A stretch of 64,000 nucleotides of DNA, taken from positions 434,001 to 498,000 of the forward strand of contig NZ_LT635470.1 of assembly GCF_900120295.1 (NCBI RefSeq). The letters are read 5' to 3'. Each line of letters opens with the position of its first letter. Position 1 is the stretch's first letter. The position numbers and the translations under genes are program-made. The notes beneath the pieces are model-generated. The model had not been told where the DNA came from, ran no database searches, and was given only the letters and a program-made list of their open reading frames with translations. Below are positions 26,273-35,172 of the stretch, piece by piece. This DNA is from Blautia sp. Marseille-P3201T. GTDB taxonomy: Bacteria > Bacillota > Clostridia > Lachnospirales > Lachnospiraceae.

Positions 26273-28207
26273 ATGTTTAAAGTGACTTTTAAATTCGGTA
26301 GCGGCGAGGATGTCACGACCTTTGCCCAGGAAGGTGAAAACCTGTTAGAAGTAGCACGTGTAACCAATGTAGCAATTGATGCTCCATGTGGCGGGAATGC
26401 GTCTTGCGGAAAATGTAAGGTAAAATTAATAGAAGGAGAATTAAACTCTCCAAAAACACGCCATATTTCTGATGAAGAATATGACGGGGGCTGGCGACTG
26501 GCATGTGTAAGTAAAATTATGGGTGATGTTGCGGTGGAAGTACCCGATATTGCATCTGCTTATCGCAGTCGAATGAAAGTTGCAGATTTAAGTTCAAAGA
26601 AAGAAATCGCCATTTTTGAAAATGCAAAGAATGATTTAGAGGAAGCCGGACTTACTTTGAAAAACAGTATGGACATTTTGGAGGTTTCTATGGAAACTCC
26701 TTCTTTAGATGATACCATGCCGGATAATGAACGTTTGGTAAGAGCAATTAAAAAAGTAACAGGAGCTTCAAAAGTCAGATTGCCATTTCAGGTTCTTACA
26801 AAGATAGCAAGAGTATTCAGAGAAAGTGATTTTGAAGTTCGTTGTGTAATTCGTACTTCTGATGATGGTGATATTTTTGTATATGACGTATATCCAAAAT
26901 CAGAAGATGTAGTAATCGGTGGGCTTGCTATTGATATTGGAACTACTACTGTATCAGCGTTATTGATTAATATGCTGACAGGTGAAATTATTGGAAAGGC
27001 TTCTGCCGGAAATGGACAAATTCGATATGGTGCAGATGTTATTAATCGTATTATTGAGTCTATGAAACCAGGTGGAAGTGAAAAACTGCAAAAAGCGGTA
27101 ATTGATGAAACAATTAATCCGTTAATTCAACAGATGTGCAGAGCAAATGGATTTAAACCAGAGCATATTTACAGAATGTCAATCGCTGCAAATACAACTA
27201 TGAACCACCTTATGGCAGGAATGGAAGGAGATCCAATTCGTATGGAACCATATATTCCTACCTTTTATAAGACAAATTCTCTGTTTGCATCAGACATTGG
27301 AATTGATATTAACAGAGATGCACATATTATTATCGCTCCCAATATTGGAAGTTATGTAGGAGGAGATATTACTGCCGGAGCTCTTGTCAGTATGCTTTGG
27401 AACCGTCCGGAGTTTTCTCTTTTTATTGATTTAGGTACAAATGGAGAGTTAGTATTTGGTAATTCCGATTTTATGATGAGCTGCGCATGTTCTGCAGGTC
27501 CGGCTTTTGAAGGCGGGGATATCAGCTGTGGTATGCGTGCAACAGATGGGGCTATTGAGTCCTGTACCATAGATAAAGAGACTATGGAGCCTTCCTATCA
27601 TGTAATTGGCGAGGAAGGAGAAAAACCAATTGGTTTATGTGGTTCAGGAATTATTGACGTAATTGCTGAATTATTCCGTACTGGGATTATTAACCCAAAA
27701 GGAAAATTTGTACGCGAAGGAAAACGTGTACGTCATGATGAATATGGAATGGGAAGCTATATCCTTGCTTTTGAGGAAGAAGCAGGTTCCGTAAAAGATG
27801 TAGAAATTAATGAAGTTGATATTGATAACTTTATCCGAGCAAAAGGAGCAATTTTCTCTGCAATTCGTACTATGCTGGCTTCTCTTGACTTTGATGTTGA
27901 AATGATTGACGATGTGTACGTTGCAGGTGGTATTGGAAGTGGTATCAATATGCAAAATGCAGTAAGAATAGGAATGTTTCCGGATATTCCTATGGAGAAA
28001 TTCCATTATATTGGAAATTCTTCTTTGTCTGGTGCTTATACAATGCTTCTTTCAAAAGATGCGGAGAGAAAGTGTTATGAATTGGCATCAAATATGACTT
28101 ATTTAGAGTTATCGACAGTTCCTACTTATATGGATGAATTTGTGGCATGTTGTTTTATTCCACATACAGACACATCATTGTTTCCGTCCAGTATGCAGGA
28201 CAAATAA
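26273..28207 (+). CDS. acsV: Reductive activator of the corrinoid protein (RACo), DUF4445
   Basis: ATP-dependent reactivator that returns oxidised Co(II) CoFeSP to Co(I). 644 residues. An N-terminal plant-type [2Fe-2S] domain has C39, C45, C48 and C78 (APCGGNASCGKCK...LAC). A linker region is followed by an ASKHA-fold ATPase half, with GGLAIDIGTTTVSALLINM (phosphate 1), FIDLGTNGELVFG and VAGGIGSGI. It is placed between acsE and a DUF3786 gene, as in other acetogens. The downstream DUF3786 start is 26 bases away. Confidence 0.95.
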   Translation: MFKVTFKFGSGEDVTTFAQEGENLLEVARVTNVAIDAPCGGNASCGKCKVKLIEGELNSPKTRHISDEEYDGGWRLACVSKIMGDVAVEVPDIASAYRSRMKVADLSSKKEIAIFENAKNDLEEAGLTLKNSMDILEVSMETPSLDDTMPDNERLVRAIKKVTGASKVRLPFQVLTKIARVFRESDFEVRCVIRTSDDGDIFVYDVYPKSEDVVIGGLAIDIGTTTVSALLINMLTGEIIGKASAGNGQIRYGADVINRIIESMKPGGSEKLQKAVIDETINPLIQQMCRANGFKPEHIYRMSIAANTTMNHLMAGMEGDPIRMEPYIPTFYKTNSLFASDIGIDINRDAHIIIAPNIGSYVGGDITAGALVSMLWNRPEFSLFIDLGTNGELVFGNSDFMMSCACSAGPAFEGGDISCGMRATDGAIESCTIDKETMEPSYHVIGEEGEKPIGLCGSGIIDVIAELFRTGIINPKGKFVREGKRVRHDEYGMGSYILAFEEEAGSVKDVEINEVDIDNFIRAKGAIFSAIRTMLASLDFDVEMIDDVYVAGGIGSGINMQNAVRIGMFPDIPMEKFHYIGNSSLSGAYTMLLSKDAERKCYELASNMTYLELSTVPTYMDEFVACCFIPHTDTSLFPSSMQDK

Positions 28208-28233
28208 AAACAAATACTATCCGAGGTGAAGAT

Positions 28234-28884
28234 ATGAATTTTGACTATGCAAAAGACAGTAAAGAACAGCGTCCCTATGAACATTATTTAGCATCATATA
28301 AAGATATGGATCCAAAAGAAATCAGTGAAAGAACAGGAATCCCTTATGACGAGGAACAGCACAGATTTACCGTAAGTTTTATGGGAAGCACTTATCTTGT
28401 TTCATTCCCGGATTATGAAATTTCCCATGTGGAGGATGAAATTGGAGTTTATCCGTTAGAAGAAGCTATGAATGCAAAAATTTTTATTATTCGTTATTTG
28501 TCAGAACGTTTTGCATCTCCTTTTTCCGGTAAATTTCTTACTTATCATGATGTTCCATGGGGAGAAGTTTATTTTCGTCAATTTCAGGGCAGATGTTTGA
28601 TGCGTTTTGCTTTTTCTTATGGAAATAAATTGGATGTGTTCCGAAAAGTTATGGAACATTTAGGAGCAGAAAAATCTACGGAAGGTGATTGCTCTTATAA
28701 ATTGGAATTCATGGATAATTTATTTATAAAATTTATTCTATGGGAAGGTGATGATGAATTTCCGCCTTCTTCACAGATTTTGTTTTCCGATAATTTTGCT
28801 GTCAGTTTTGCAGCAGAAGATTTGGCTGTGGCAGGTGATATTGCAATCAATATGATGAAAGCAGTAGAGAAACACTTGTCTTAG
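28234..28884 (+). CDS. DUF3786 protein, paralog 1
   Basis: 216 residues from ATG 28234 after GAGGTGA; in-frame upstream codons lie in acsV. The family is named only by domain and has no proven function. Visible are a YFRQFQGRCLMRFAF segment in the middle and IKFILWEGDDEFPPSSQILFSD near residues 167-188. That last block recurs in the second paralog at 36870-37484. Family members are often found beside CO dehydrogenase or corrinoid genes, as both are here, so a role in corrinoid or CoFeSP handling is a fair guess. Confidence 0.8.
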   Translation: MNFDYAKDSKEQRPYEHYLASYKDMDPKEISERTGIPYDEEQHRFTVSFMGSTYLVSFPDYEISHVEDEIGVYPLEEAMNAKIFIIRYLSERFASPFSGKFLTYHDVPWGEVYFRQFQGRCLMRFAFSYGNKLDVFRKVMEHLGAEKSTEGDCSYKLEFMDNLFIKFILWEGDDEFPPSSQILFSDNFAVSFAAEDLAVAGDIAINMMKAVEKHLS

Positions 28885-28885
28885 A

Positions 28886-28993
28886 ATGGAAGAGGAAGCA
28901 GAAGATAAATTGCTAAAGAATGAAATTGAACATATAAATGATAATGAAAATAATGTGGCATTGCCATTTTATTCTTTAAATTCTATTAATTAA
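28886..28993 (+). CDS. Possible 35-residue acidic peptide between DUF3786 and fhs
   Basis: An open frame [20 protein letters not shown]... begins 1 base after the DUF3786 stop and ends inside the fhs ribosome site, filling nearly the whole 122-base gap. Translation could only be by reinitiation, since no ribosome site precedes it. Composition is acidic and helical. It may be chance; conservation would decide. Confidence 0.25.
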   Translation: MEEEAEDKLLKNEIEHINDNENNVALPFYSLNSIN

Positions 28994-29006
28994 GGAGGTT
29001 TTAGGA

Positions 29007-30692
29007 ATGGGATTCAAATCAGATATTGAAATTGCACAGGAGTGCACAATGGAACCGATTACTAAAATTGCGGAAAAAGCAGGGATTGATGATAAATACC
29101 TGGAACAGTACGGAAAGTACAAAGCAAAAATTGACTATAACTTATTGAAAGAGTCCGATGCACCAAACGGAAAATTAATTCTTGTTACAGCAATTAATCC
29201 AACACCGGCAGGAGAAGGAAAAACAACTACAACCGTTGGTCTTGCAGATGGTATGCAGAAATTAGGAAAAAAAGTTATGGTTGCTCTTCGTGAGCCATCA
29301 CTGGGACCTGTTTTCGGAGTAAAAGGCGGCGCAGCAGGCGGTGGATACGCACAGGTTGTTCCAATGGAAGATATTAATCTTCACTTTACAGGTGATTTCC
29401 ATGCAATCGGAGCAGCAAATAACCTTCTGGCAGCTATGCTGGATAACCACATTTATCAGGGAAATGAATTAAACATCGATCCAAGAAAGATTACATGGAG
29501 AAGATGTGTGGATATGAACGACCGTCAGCTTCGTTTTGTTGTTGATGGTATGGGTGGAAAAACAAATGGTATGCCAAGAGAAGATGGCTATGATATTACA
29601 GTAGCTTCTGAAATTATGGCAGTCCTTTGTCTTGCAAAAGATATCACAGACCTGAAAGAAAGACTTGGACGTATTATCGTCGGATATACTTACGGAAAAG
29701 TTTCTGAACAGAAACCGGTAACTGCTCATGATTTACATGCAGAAGGCGCTATGTGTGCATTGTTAAAAGATGCTCTGAAACCAAACCTGGTACAGACATT
29801 AGAGCATGTACCAGCAATCGTACATGGCGGTCCATTCGCAAACATTGCTCACGGATGTAACTCTGTAATCGCAACAAAGATGGCAATGAAATTAGGTGAT
29901 TATGCAATCACAGAGGCAGGTTTCGGCGCTGACTTAGGTGCAGAGAAATTCTTAGATATTAAATGCCGTATGGCAGGACTTAATCCAAGTGCAGTTGTAA
30001 TCGTAGCAACTGTTCGTGCATTAAAATACAACGGCGGTGTTGCAAAAGCAGACTTAAATAACGAAAATCTGGAAGCACTGGAAAAAGGACTTCCAAACCT
30101 GTTAAAACATGTAAGCAACATCAAGAATGTATACAAACTTCCATGTGTAGTAGCAATTAATGCATTCCCAACCGATACAAAGGCAGAACTTGATTTAGTA
30201 GAAAGCAAATGTAGAGAACTGGGTGTAAACGTTGCATTGTCTGAAGTATGGGCAAAAGGTGGCGAAGGCGGAATTGCACTGGCTAAAGAAGTTATCCGTC
30301 TGGTTGAAGAACCAAATGACTTTACATTCTCTTATGAATTAGAAGGAAGTATTGAAGATAAATTAAATCAGATTGTACAGAAGATTTATGGTGGTAAGAG
30401 AGTGGTTCTGACAGCAAATGCTCAGAAACAGGCTGCACAGTTAGAAGCACTTGGATATGGAAACTGTCCAATCTGTGTTGCTAAGACACAGTACAGTCTG
30501 ACAGATGATCAGACAAAACTGGGAGCACCTACAGACTTTGAAGTAACTGTAAGAAATCTGAAGATTTCCGCAGGTGCAGGATTTATCGTAGCATTGACAG
30601 GAGAAATCATGACAATGCCAGGACTTCCAAAAGTACCGGCTGCTGAGAAGATTGACGTAGACGAAAGAGGTAAGATTACCGGACTGTTCTAA
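29007..30692 (+). CDS. fhs: Formate-tetrahydrofolate ligase
   Basis: First THF step of the methyl branch, using ATP to make 10-formyl-THF. 561 residues, usual length. The ATP loop is [41 protein letters not shown] and [15 protein letters not shown] are highly conserved signatures. The start follows a strong AAGGAGG. fchA and folD follow at 31 and 35 bases, so the three consecutive THF enzymes are one transcript. Confidence 0.98.
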   Translation: MGFKSDIEIAQECTMEPITKIAEKAGIDDKYLEQYGKYKAKIDYNLLKESDAPNGKLILVTAINPTPAGEGKTTTTVGLADGMQKLGKKVMVALREPSLGPVFGVKGGAAGGGYAQVVPMEDINLHFTGDFHAIGAANNLLAAMLDNHIYQGNELNIDPRKITWRRCVDMNDRQLRFVVDGMGGKTNGMPREDGYDITVASEIMAVLCLAKDITDLKERLGRIIVGYTYGKVSEQKPVTAHDLHAEGAMCALLKDALKPNLVQTLEHVPAIVHGGPFANIAHGCNSVIATKMAMKLGDYAITEAGFGADLGAEKFLDIKCRMAGLNPSAVVIVATVRALKYNGGVAKADLNNENLEALEKGLPNLLKHVSNIKNVYKLPCVVAINAFPTDTKAELDLVESKCRELGVNVALSEVWAKGGEGGIALAKEVIRLVEEPNDFTFSYELEGSIEDKLNQIVQKIYGGKRVVLTANAQKQAAQLEALGYGNCPICVAKTQYSLTDDQTKLGAPTDFEVTVRNLKISAGAGFIVALTGEIMTMPGLPKVPAAEKIDVDERGKITGLF

Positions 30693-30723
30693 ATAGATAC
30701 AGAGTTTTAAGGAGGATACAACA

Positions 30724-31353
30724 ATGGGATTTTCAACAGTACCATGTAATGAATTTGTAGAAGTTTTAGCATCAAAGGCTCCAGTACCGGGCGGCGGCGG
30801 CGCATCTGCTTTAGTAGGTGCAATTGGAACTGCTTTAGGAAACATGGTTGGAAGTCTGACTGTAGGAAAGAAAAAATATGCAGAAGTCGAAGATGAAATG
30901 TGGGAGTTAAAGAAGAAATGTGATGAACTCCAGAAAGATTTTCTTCGTCTGATTGAAAGAGATGCGGAAGTATTTGAACCTCTTTCAAAAGCGTATGGTA
31001 TGCCAAGAACTACAGAAGAAGAAAAAGCGGAAAAAGCAAGAGTTATGGAAATCGTATTAAAAGATGCATGTTCTGTTCCAATGGAAATCATGGAAAAATG
31101 CTGCGAAGCGATTGAAGTAATTGTTGAATTTGCTGCAAAAGGTTCTACACTGGCTATCAGCGATGCAGGTGTAGGCGCTGCATTCTGTAAAGCTGCATTA
31201 AAAGGTGCAAGCCTTAATGTTTATATTAATACAAAATCCATGGCGGACAGAGCGTATGCAGAAGAATTAAATCAGAAAGCAGATGCTATGCTGGAAAAAT
31301 ATACAAAAATTGCAGATGAAACATTTGAAAGCGTATTATCCAGATTAAAATAA
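30724..31353 (+). CDS. fchA: Methenyltetrahydrofolate cyclohydrolase
   Basis: Converts formyl-THF to methenyl-THF. 209 residues of the FTCD-C/cyclodeaminase four-helix family. APVPGGGGASALVGAIGTALGNMVGSLT is the diagnostic Gly-rich segment near residues 18-46. AAGGAGG precedes the ATG. It is needed as a separate enzyme because the neighbouring FolD lacks cyclohydrolase residues. Confidence 0.93.
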   Translation: MGFSTVPCNEFVEVLASKAPVPGGGGASALVGAIGTALGNMVGSLTVGKKKYAEVEDEMWELKKKCDELQKDFLRLIERDAEVFEPLSKAYGMPRTTEEEKAEKARVMEIVLKDACSVPMEIMEKCCEAIEVIVEFAAKGSTLAISDAGVGAAFCKAALKGASLNVYINTKSMADRAYAEELNQKADAMLEKYTKIADETFESVLSRLK

Positions 31354-31388
31354 GAAAATCAGAAAAAGAAATTGGAGGAAGCTAGAAA

Positions 31389-32240
31389 ATGGCTAAGAGA
31401 TTACTTGGTAAAGAAGTAACAGCAGCATTAAATGAAAGAATTAAAGCAGATGTTGCAGAATTGGAAGCAAAAGGAATAAAACCTACATTAGGTATTATTC
31501 GTGTAGGCGAAAATGAAAGTGATATTTCCTATGAAAGAGGAGCTACAAAACGTTGTGAAACTTTAGGAGTTGCCTGCGAGAAAATTTTACTCCCTGCTGA
31601 TGTAACACAGGAAGAATTATTAGCAACTATTGATAAAGTAAACAAAGACGACAATATTCACGGAGTATTATTATTCCGTCCACTTCCAAAACACTTAGAT
31701 CAGTCCGTAATTGAAAATGCTCTGGATCCTGCAAAAGACGTTGACTGTATGACAGATGGTTCTATGTCAGGCGTATTTACTGGAAAGAATGTAGGTTTCC
31801 CACCATGTACACCACAGGCATGTATGGAAATCCTGGATCACTACGGAATTGACTGCACAGGTAAAAAAGCTGTTGTAGTTGGAAGAAGTTTAGTAGTAGG
31901 AAAACCTGCTGCTATGATGCTTATTAAGAAAAATGCAACAGTTACAGTATGTCATACAAGAACTGTTGATATGCCTTCTGTTGTAAGAGAAGCAGATATT
32001 GTTATCGTAGCTGCCGGCCGTGCAGGTGTGGTAGATGATACATACTTAAGAGAAGGTCAGGTTGTTATTGATGTAGGTATCAATGTAAACGAGGAAGGTA
32101 AGCTTTGCGGTGACGTTGATTTCGAAAAAGCAGAACCAATTGTAGAAGCAATTACACCTGTTCCGGGTGGAGTAGGAAGTGTAACAACTTCTGTTTTAGT
32201 AGGTCATGTAGTAGAAGCTGCAAAGAGAAAATTCGCTTAG
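31389..32240 (+). CDS. folD: Methylenetetrahydrofolate dehydrogenase (FolD), apparently without cyclohydrolase residues
   Basis: 283 residues, FolD fold with C-terminal nucleotide site GRSLVVGKPAAMML and the end signature ITPVPGGVGSVTT. In bifunctional FolD the motif Y-x3-K supplies the catalytic Lys (K56 in E. coli). Here Tyr48 is kept, but the Lys position is Ala52 (SYERGATKRC). The helper Gln (GILVQLPLP in E. coli) is Phe96 (GVLLFRPLP), and DVDG reads DVDC. It is therefore probably a dehydrogenase only, working after FchA. Two tandem terminators end the island. Confidence 0.95.
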   Translation: MAKRLLGKEVTAALNERIKADVAELEAKGIKPTLGIIRVGENESDISYERGATKRCETLGVACEKILLPADVTQEELLATIDKVNKDDNIHGVLLFRPLPKHLDQSVIENALDPAKDVDCMTDGSMSGVFTGKNVGFPPCTPQACMEILDHYGIDCTGKKAVVVGRSLVVGKPAAMMLIKKNATVTVCHTRTVDMPSVVREADIVIVAAGRAGVVDDTYLREGQVVIDVGINVNEEGKLCGDVDFEKAEPIVEAITPVPGGVGSVTTSVLVGHVVEAAKRKFA

Positions 32241-32251
32241 TGAAATTTTTT

Positions 32252-32297
32252 AAGGGAGTTATCACCTGATGTATATTTCAGGTGATAACTCCTTTTT
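32252..32297 (+). terminator. Terminator 1 after folD
   Basis: AAGGGAGTTATCACCTGA pairs with TCAGGTGATAACTCCTTTTT around a short loop, followed by T. Confidence 0.9.
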
Positions 32298-32307
32298 AAT
32301 ACAACAA

Positions 32308-32346
32308 ACAAAAGGTGTTTCCGTAATGGAAACACCTTTTGTTTTA
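32308..32346. terminator. Terminator 2 after folD
   Basis: ACAAAAGGTGTTTCC (32308-32322), loop GTAAT, exact 15-base complement to 32342, then TTTT. It directly follows terminator 1 and could also act on minus-strand transcripts from the gene at 32462. Confidence 0.85.
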
Positions 32347-32347
32347 G

Positions 32348-32427
32348 AAATTACAAGCTGGGCGGCGTATCCAGCATCTCAGGTACTCTTACGAGTGTGT
32401 CGGGAGCCTTTCCGACCTTTGTAATTT
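32348..32427. other. Unidentified structured element (three-hairpin cloverleaf-like)
   Basis: AAATTACAA (32348-32356) pairs with TTGTAATTT (32419-32427). Inside are GCTGG/CCAGC (32357-32375), ACTC-TTAC-GAGT (32385-32396) and GTCGG/CCGAC (32399-32416). A closed four-way junction of this kind suggests a structured RNA or a structured DNA site. The strand is undetermined. It matches no tRNA or riboswitch that I recognise. Together with the two terminators it fills the gap between folD and the gene at 32462. Confidence 0.5.
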
Positions 32428-32461
32428 AATTTATTGTATCCATATTATAGAGGAAATTATA

Positions 32462-32836
32462 CTATTTGTCAAATTTTTTTAAGCGGCCATTTGCGATACC
32501 ATGTTTTAATTTTCCATTAGTAATAGTATGTAGAGTGGCGATATATAAATAATTTTCTTTCATATCAAGTTTTATTCCGATTTGAATATTTTCATGAAAC
32601 GTTTTGACAAGTTCAAAACTGTCTCCAATCTCATTAGGATTTACTCCGATATAATCCGGAGAAGAAATGATAGATGAGATAAATTTGAGATAGGGAAGAC
32701 ATTCCGGATGTCTTTTTTTTATATGCTTTTCTAATCCGGAGGATTGATATATAAAGTCCTGATTAAAATGTACAGGTAGATAGTTGTTAAATTTTTTATT
32801 ATAAGATGCAACAGGAAATATTTTGCTGTTTGTGAT
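32462..32836 (-). CDS. PBECR-type (barnase/EndoU/colicin E5-D/RelE-like) nuclease-fold protein, start codon missing or AUC
   Basis: 124 codons read ITNSKIFPVASYNKKF, then YLPVHFNQDFIYQSSGLEKH, KRHPECLPYLKFI, SSPDYIGVNPNEIGDSFELV, IQIGIKLD, LYIATLHTI and IANGRLKKFDK before TAG. This fits the PBECR3-like RNase-fold family known from phage and mobile-element proteins. No ATG, GTG or TTG opens the frame. A good site (AGAGGTGAG on the minus strand, within 32842-32850) stands 5 bases before the ATC at 32836, exactly where a start should be. The only upstream in-frame GTG is followed by Arg and a stop. So either an ATG-to-ATC change silenced it, or a rare AUC start is used. Function unknown. Confidence 0.65.
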   Translation of the reverse strand: MTNSKIFPVASYNKKFNNYLPVHFNQDFIYQSSGLEKHIKKRHPECLPYLKFISSIISSPDYIGVNPNEIGDSFELVKTFHENIQIGIKLDMKENYLYIATLHTITNGKLKHGIANGRLKKFDK

Positions 32837-32875
32837 TTATCTCACCTCTTGTCTATATGTGTTAATAAGAGAATT

Positions 32876-33631
32876 TTACTGAAATTCTGTCATATTCTTC
32901 CGAAACCAAAGAGGCATAAGGTTTCTTTGGCATTTTGCGTTTTTTCTTTCTTTAATGGCAACAGAATGAAAAAATGTTTTCCACAGCTCAGAATACAAGT
33001 CTGTGTTCTGTCTTGAATTTTCCAGAAAAGAGAGTTCTTCTTTGGTAAGAGGACATAAAAAGGATTTTTGGTCCCAAGGATGGATTAAAGCAATCATGCG
33101 ATTTTTATCAATAATCATCCAGTTTTCCGAAGGCATGCGGTTTTCAAAATGAGGAGCAAGCAGCGTAAGTACGTTGCATTTTGGTTCAATAACAGAAAGA
33201 AGTATATTTTCATTAAGTCTGGAAAATCGTACAAATTCACGAAATTGATGGGCTTCATTTGTTACCTTTCTTTTTAACTCAAACAGGGTGGCAACAGCCG
33301 GATTTCCAAGCATTTGGGTGACTTGTTTTTGATAGAGAAATCCGACAATTAAGAAACGATAAATAATATCCAGTTTATTACTTTCATAAGAAAGAGATGC
33401 GGTATAGACATCATAAAAAGCCTGCGGACATATTTTATTTTGAATAGAGCGAATAACTTTTTTCACTTTTTCTTTATCTGCATCAATATGGAGGTATTCA
33501 CAGAATAATTCGAAATTTCCAATAGGCTCTGTCTGAAGACGAATATTAGAATGACCTAAACGGGCAGCCCAGGCATCGTAGATGCAGGTCATCATATCAT
33601 CAAAGGTATCACAGCATGTAAAAACAATCAT
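32876..33631 (-). CDS. DUF4130 protein, partner of a radical-SAM DNA repair protein
   Basis: 251 residues from ATG 33631 (MIVFTCCDTFDDMM), after AAAGGA; the longer frame from 33679 runs over the upstream gene's stop. It matches the family annotated as probable DNA metabolism protein (TIGR03915/DUF4130), nearly always adjacent to the radical-SAM partner found here at 33652. Its C-terminal half (VRFSRLNENILLSVIEPKCN, then PHFENRMPSENWMIIDKNR) resembles the part fused to uracil-DNA glycosylases in other bacteria. The two genes are 20 bases apart in one transcript. Likely part of a DNA repair pathway; chemistry unknown. Confidence 0.85.
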   Translation of the reverse strand: MIVFTCCDTFDDMMTCIYDAWAARLGHSNIRLQTEPIGNFELFCEYLHIDADKEKVKKVIRSIQNKICPQAFYDVYTASLSYESNKLDIIYRFLIVGFLYQKQVTQMLGNPAVATLFELKRKVTNEAHQFREFVRFSRLNENILLSVIEPKCNVLTLLAPHFENRMPSENWMIIDKNRMIALIHPWDQKSFLCPLTKEELSFLENSRQNTDLYSELWKTFFHSVAIKERKNAKCQRNLMPLWFRKNMTEFQ

Positions 33632-33651
33632 ATCAATTTTCCTTTCATTTT

Positions 33652-35130
33652 TTAAAATTGTCCCAGAATACTTTTGCATTTATCCTCCACGGTGGGCGGA
33701 ACATCGAGAAAATGGTCATCAAACAGAGATATCTGTTGGTAGGTCTGAGGATGCTCCAGCTTCCATGAGGTTTCTTTTTGCTCTGCGGTAAGCTGTCGGG
33801 TAATAAAATTTTCTTCAATGGGCATGGAATAGAGCATTTTCCCGTGACAGGTAATAAAATATTGCGCCCGCTTCAGAACAAGCCCAAGACGCTTTAAAAT
33901 AGAAAAATCCAAGGTTGAATTTTTTCTTGCCTGAATAATGCGAAGGGCCGATTTGTTTCCAATGCCGGGAACCTTTAGTAATTGACTGTAACTTGCAGTG
34001 GTAACTTCTATGGGAAACTGCCCTAAATGTCTTAGCGCCCATTCACATTTAGGGTCAAGGAGCAGGTTGAAATTGGGTTTTTCAGGGCTTAATAATTCTT
34101 CTGCATGAAAGCCGTAATAACGCAGCAGCCAGTCTGCCTGATACAGACGGTGTTCCCGTAAAAGAGGCGGCGGAGTATCGGGTGAGGGCAACAGGCTGTC
34201 TTCGTTTAACGGAATATAGGCAGAAAAGAATACACGCTTTAAGTCGAACTTCTGATACAGTGTCTGAGTGACTTTTAAAAGCTCATAATCATTTTCCGAA
34301 GCTGCTCCGATAATCATCTGTGTGCTTTGACCGGCAGGAACAAAAGAAGGAGCAGAAGAGCTATATGCAGACAGGGGAGAGGCAGTTTGCACAGCCAAGG
34401 AGGAAGCAGAGGCATTCAGCTGCTTTTGCCTGTCATTTGAAAAAATAGAGTTTGGCAGATAGCGGTTTCCGTGATGGCGTTCAAAGGAAGAGGATTTTCC
34501 CAGCGCTAAACGGGAAGCTGCGATATTTTGCTGTATTTGTGACATAGGCTGTAAGATTTTATCATGCGTTTTACCCGGAGCAAGGGCTGCCAGTCCTTCT
34601 TTTGTGGGGAGTTCTATATTTACGCTCATTCTGTCTGCCAGATAGCCGGTTTTCTGGATTAAGTCGGGGTGGGCGCCGGGCACAGCTTTCGCATGGATAT
34701 AGCCACGAAAATGATATTTATTTCGCAGAAGATATAAGGTTTGGTAAATAAGCTCCATGGTGAAGTCAGGGCTTTTTATAACACCGGAGCTTAAAAATAA
34801 GCCCTCAATATAATTGCGTTTATAAAATTCCACAGTAATGCTGCAAAGCTCTTCCGGCGTAAAAGTAGTGCGGACTCTGTCATTGGAGCGGCGATTTAAA
34901 CAGTATTTACAGTCGTAAATACATTCGTTAGAGAAAAGCACTTTTAACAGGGAAATACATCTTCCGTCAGCGGCAAAGCTATGGCAGATACCGGAGGCAC
35001 AGGAGTTGCCTAAATGCCCTTTTACCCCTCGGCGGTCTGCACCGCTGGAAGTGCAGGCAACATCGTATTTGGCAGCATCGGATAAGATTTCAAGCTTTTG
35101 ATTTATCGTGAATGAGGTTTGAATGTTCAT
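33652..35130 (-). CDS. Putative DNA modification/repair radical SAM protein with C-terminal helix-hairpin-helix
   Basis: 492 residues from ATG 35130, 6 bases after GGAG; the longer open frame runs upstream through the promoter. Cluster motif C70-x3-C74-x2-C77 (NECIYDCKYCLNRR) marks radical SAM. Additional N-terminal cysteines occur (C26, C44, C49, C58). A low-complexity Ser/Ala insert lies near 275-315. The C-terminus has an HhH DNA-binding motif, LLKVPGIGNKSALRIIQARK. This fits TIGR03916, whose members pair with DUF4130 and are linked with uracil-DNA glycosylases. A consensus promoter and LexA-type boxes upstream suggest SOS control. Confidence 0.88.
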   Translation of the reverse strand: MNIQTSFTINQKLEILSDAAKYDVACTSSGADRRGVKGHLGNSCASGICHSFAADGRCISLLKVLFSNECIYDCKYCLNRRSNDRVRTTFTPEELCSITVEFYKRNYIEGLFLSSGVIKSPDFTMELIYQTLYLLRNKYHFRGYIHAKAVPGAHPDLIQKTGYLADRMSVNIELPTKEGLAALAPGKTHDKILQPMSQIQQNIAASRLALGKSSSFERHHGNRYLPNSIFSNDRQKQLNASASSLAVQTASPLSAYSSSAPSFVPAGQSTQMIIGAASENDYELLKVTQTLYQKFDLKRVFFSAYIPLNEDSLLPSPDTPPPLLREHRLYQADWLLRYYGFHAEELLSPEKPNFNLLLDPKCEWALRHLGQFPIEVTTASYSQLLKVPGIGNKSALRIIQARKNSTLDFSILKRLGLVLKRAQYFITCHGKMLYSMPIEENFITRQLTAEQKETSWKLEHPQTYQQISLFDDHFLDVPPTVEDKCKSILGQF

Positions 35131-35153
35131 AAGGTACTCCTTTAAATGAAATC

Positions 35154-35165
35154 GAATATATGTTC
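35154..35165. promoter_or_regulatory. Imperfect LexA-type box near the radical-SAM transcription start
   Basis: GAAT-ATAT-GTTC, one mismatch to the Firmicutes LexA consensus GAAC-N4-GTTC, just downstream of the -10 of the minus-strand promoter. Confidence 0.45.
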
Positions 35166-35172
35166 TGGCTTT

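Noticed and set aside
32348-32427. Naming the element a TPP, ZTP or tRNA-like RNA
   Set aside because: Short motifs such as CTGAGA on the minus strand are suggestive, but the conserved cores of those classes are not present.
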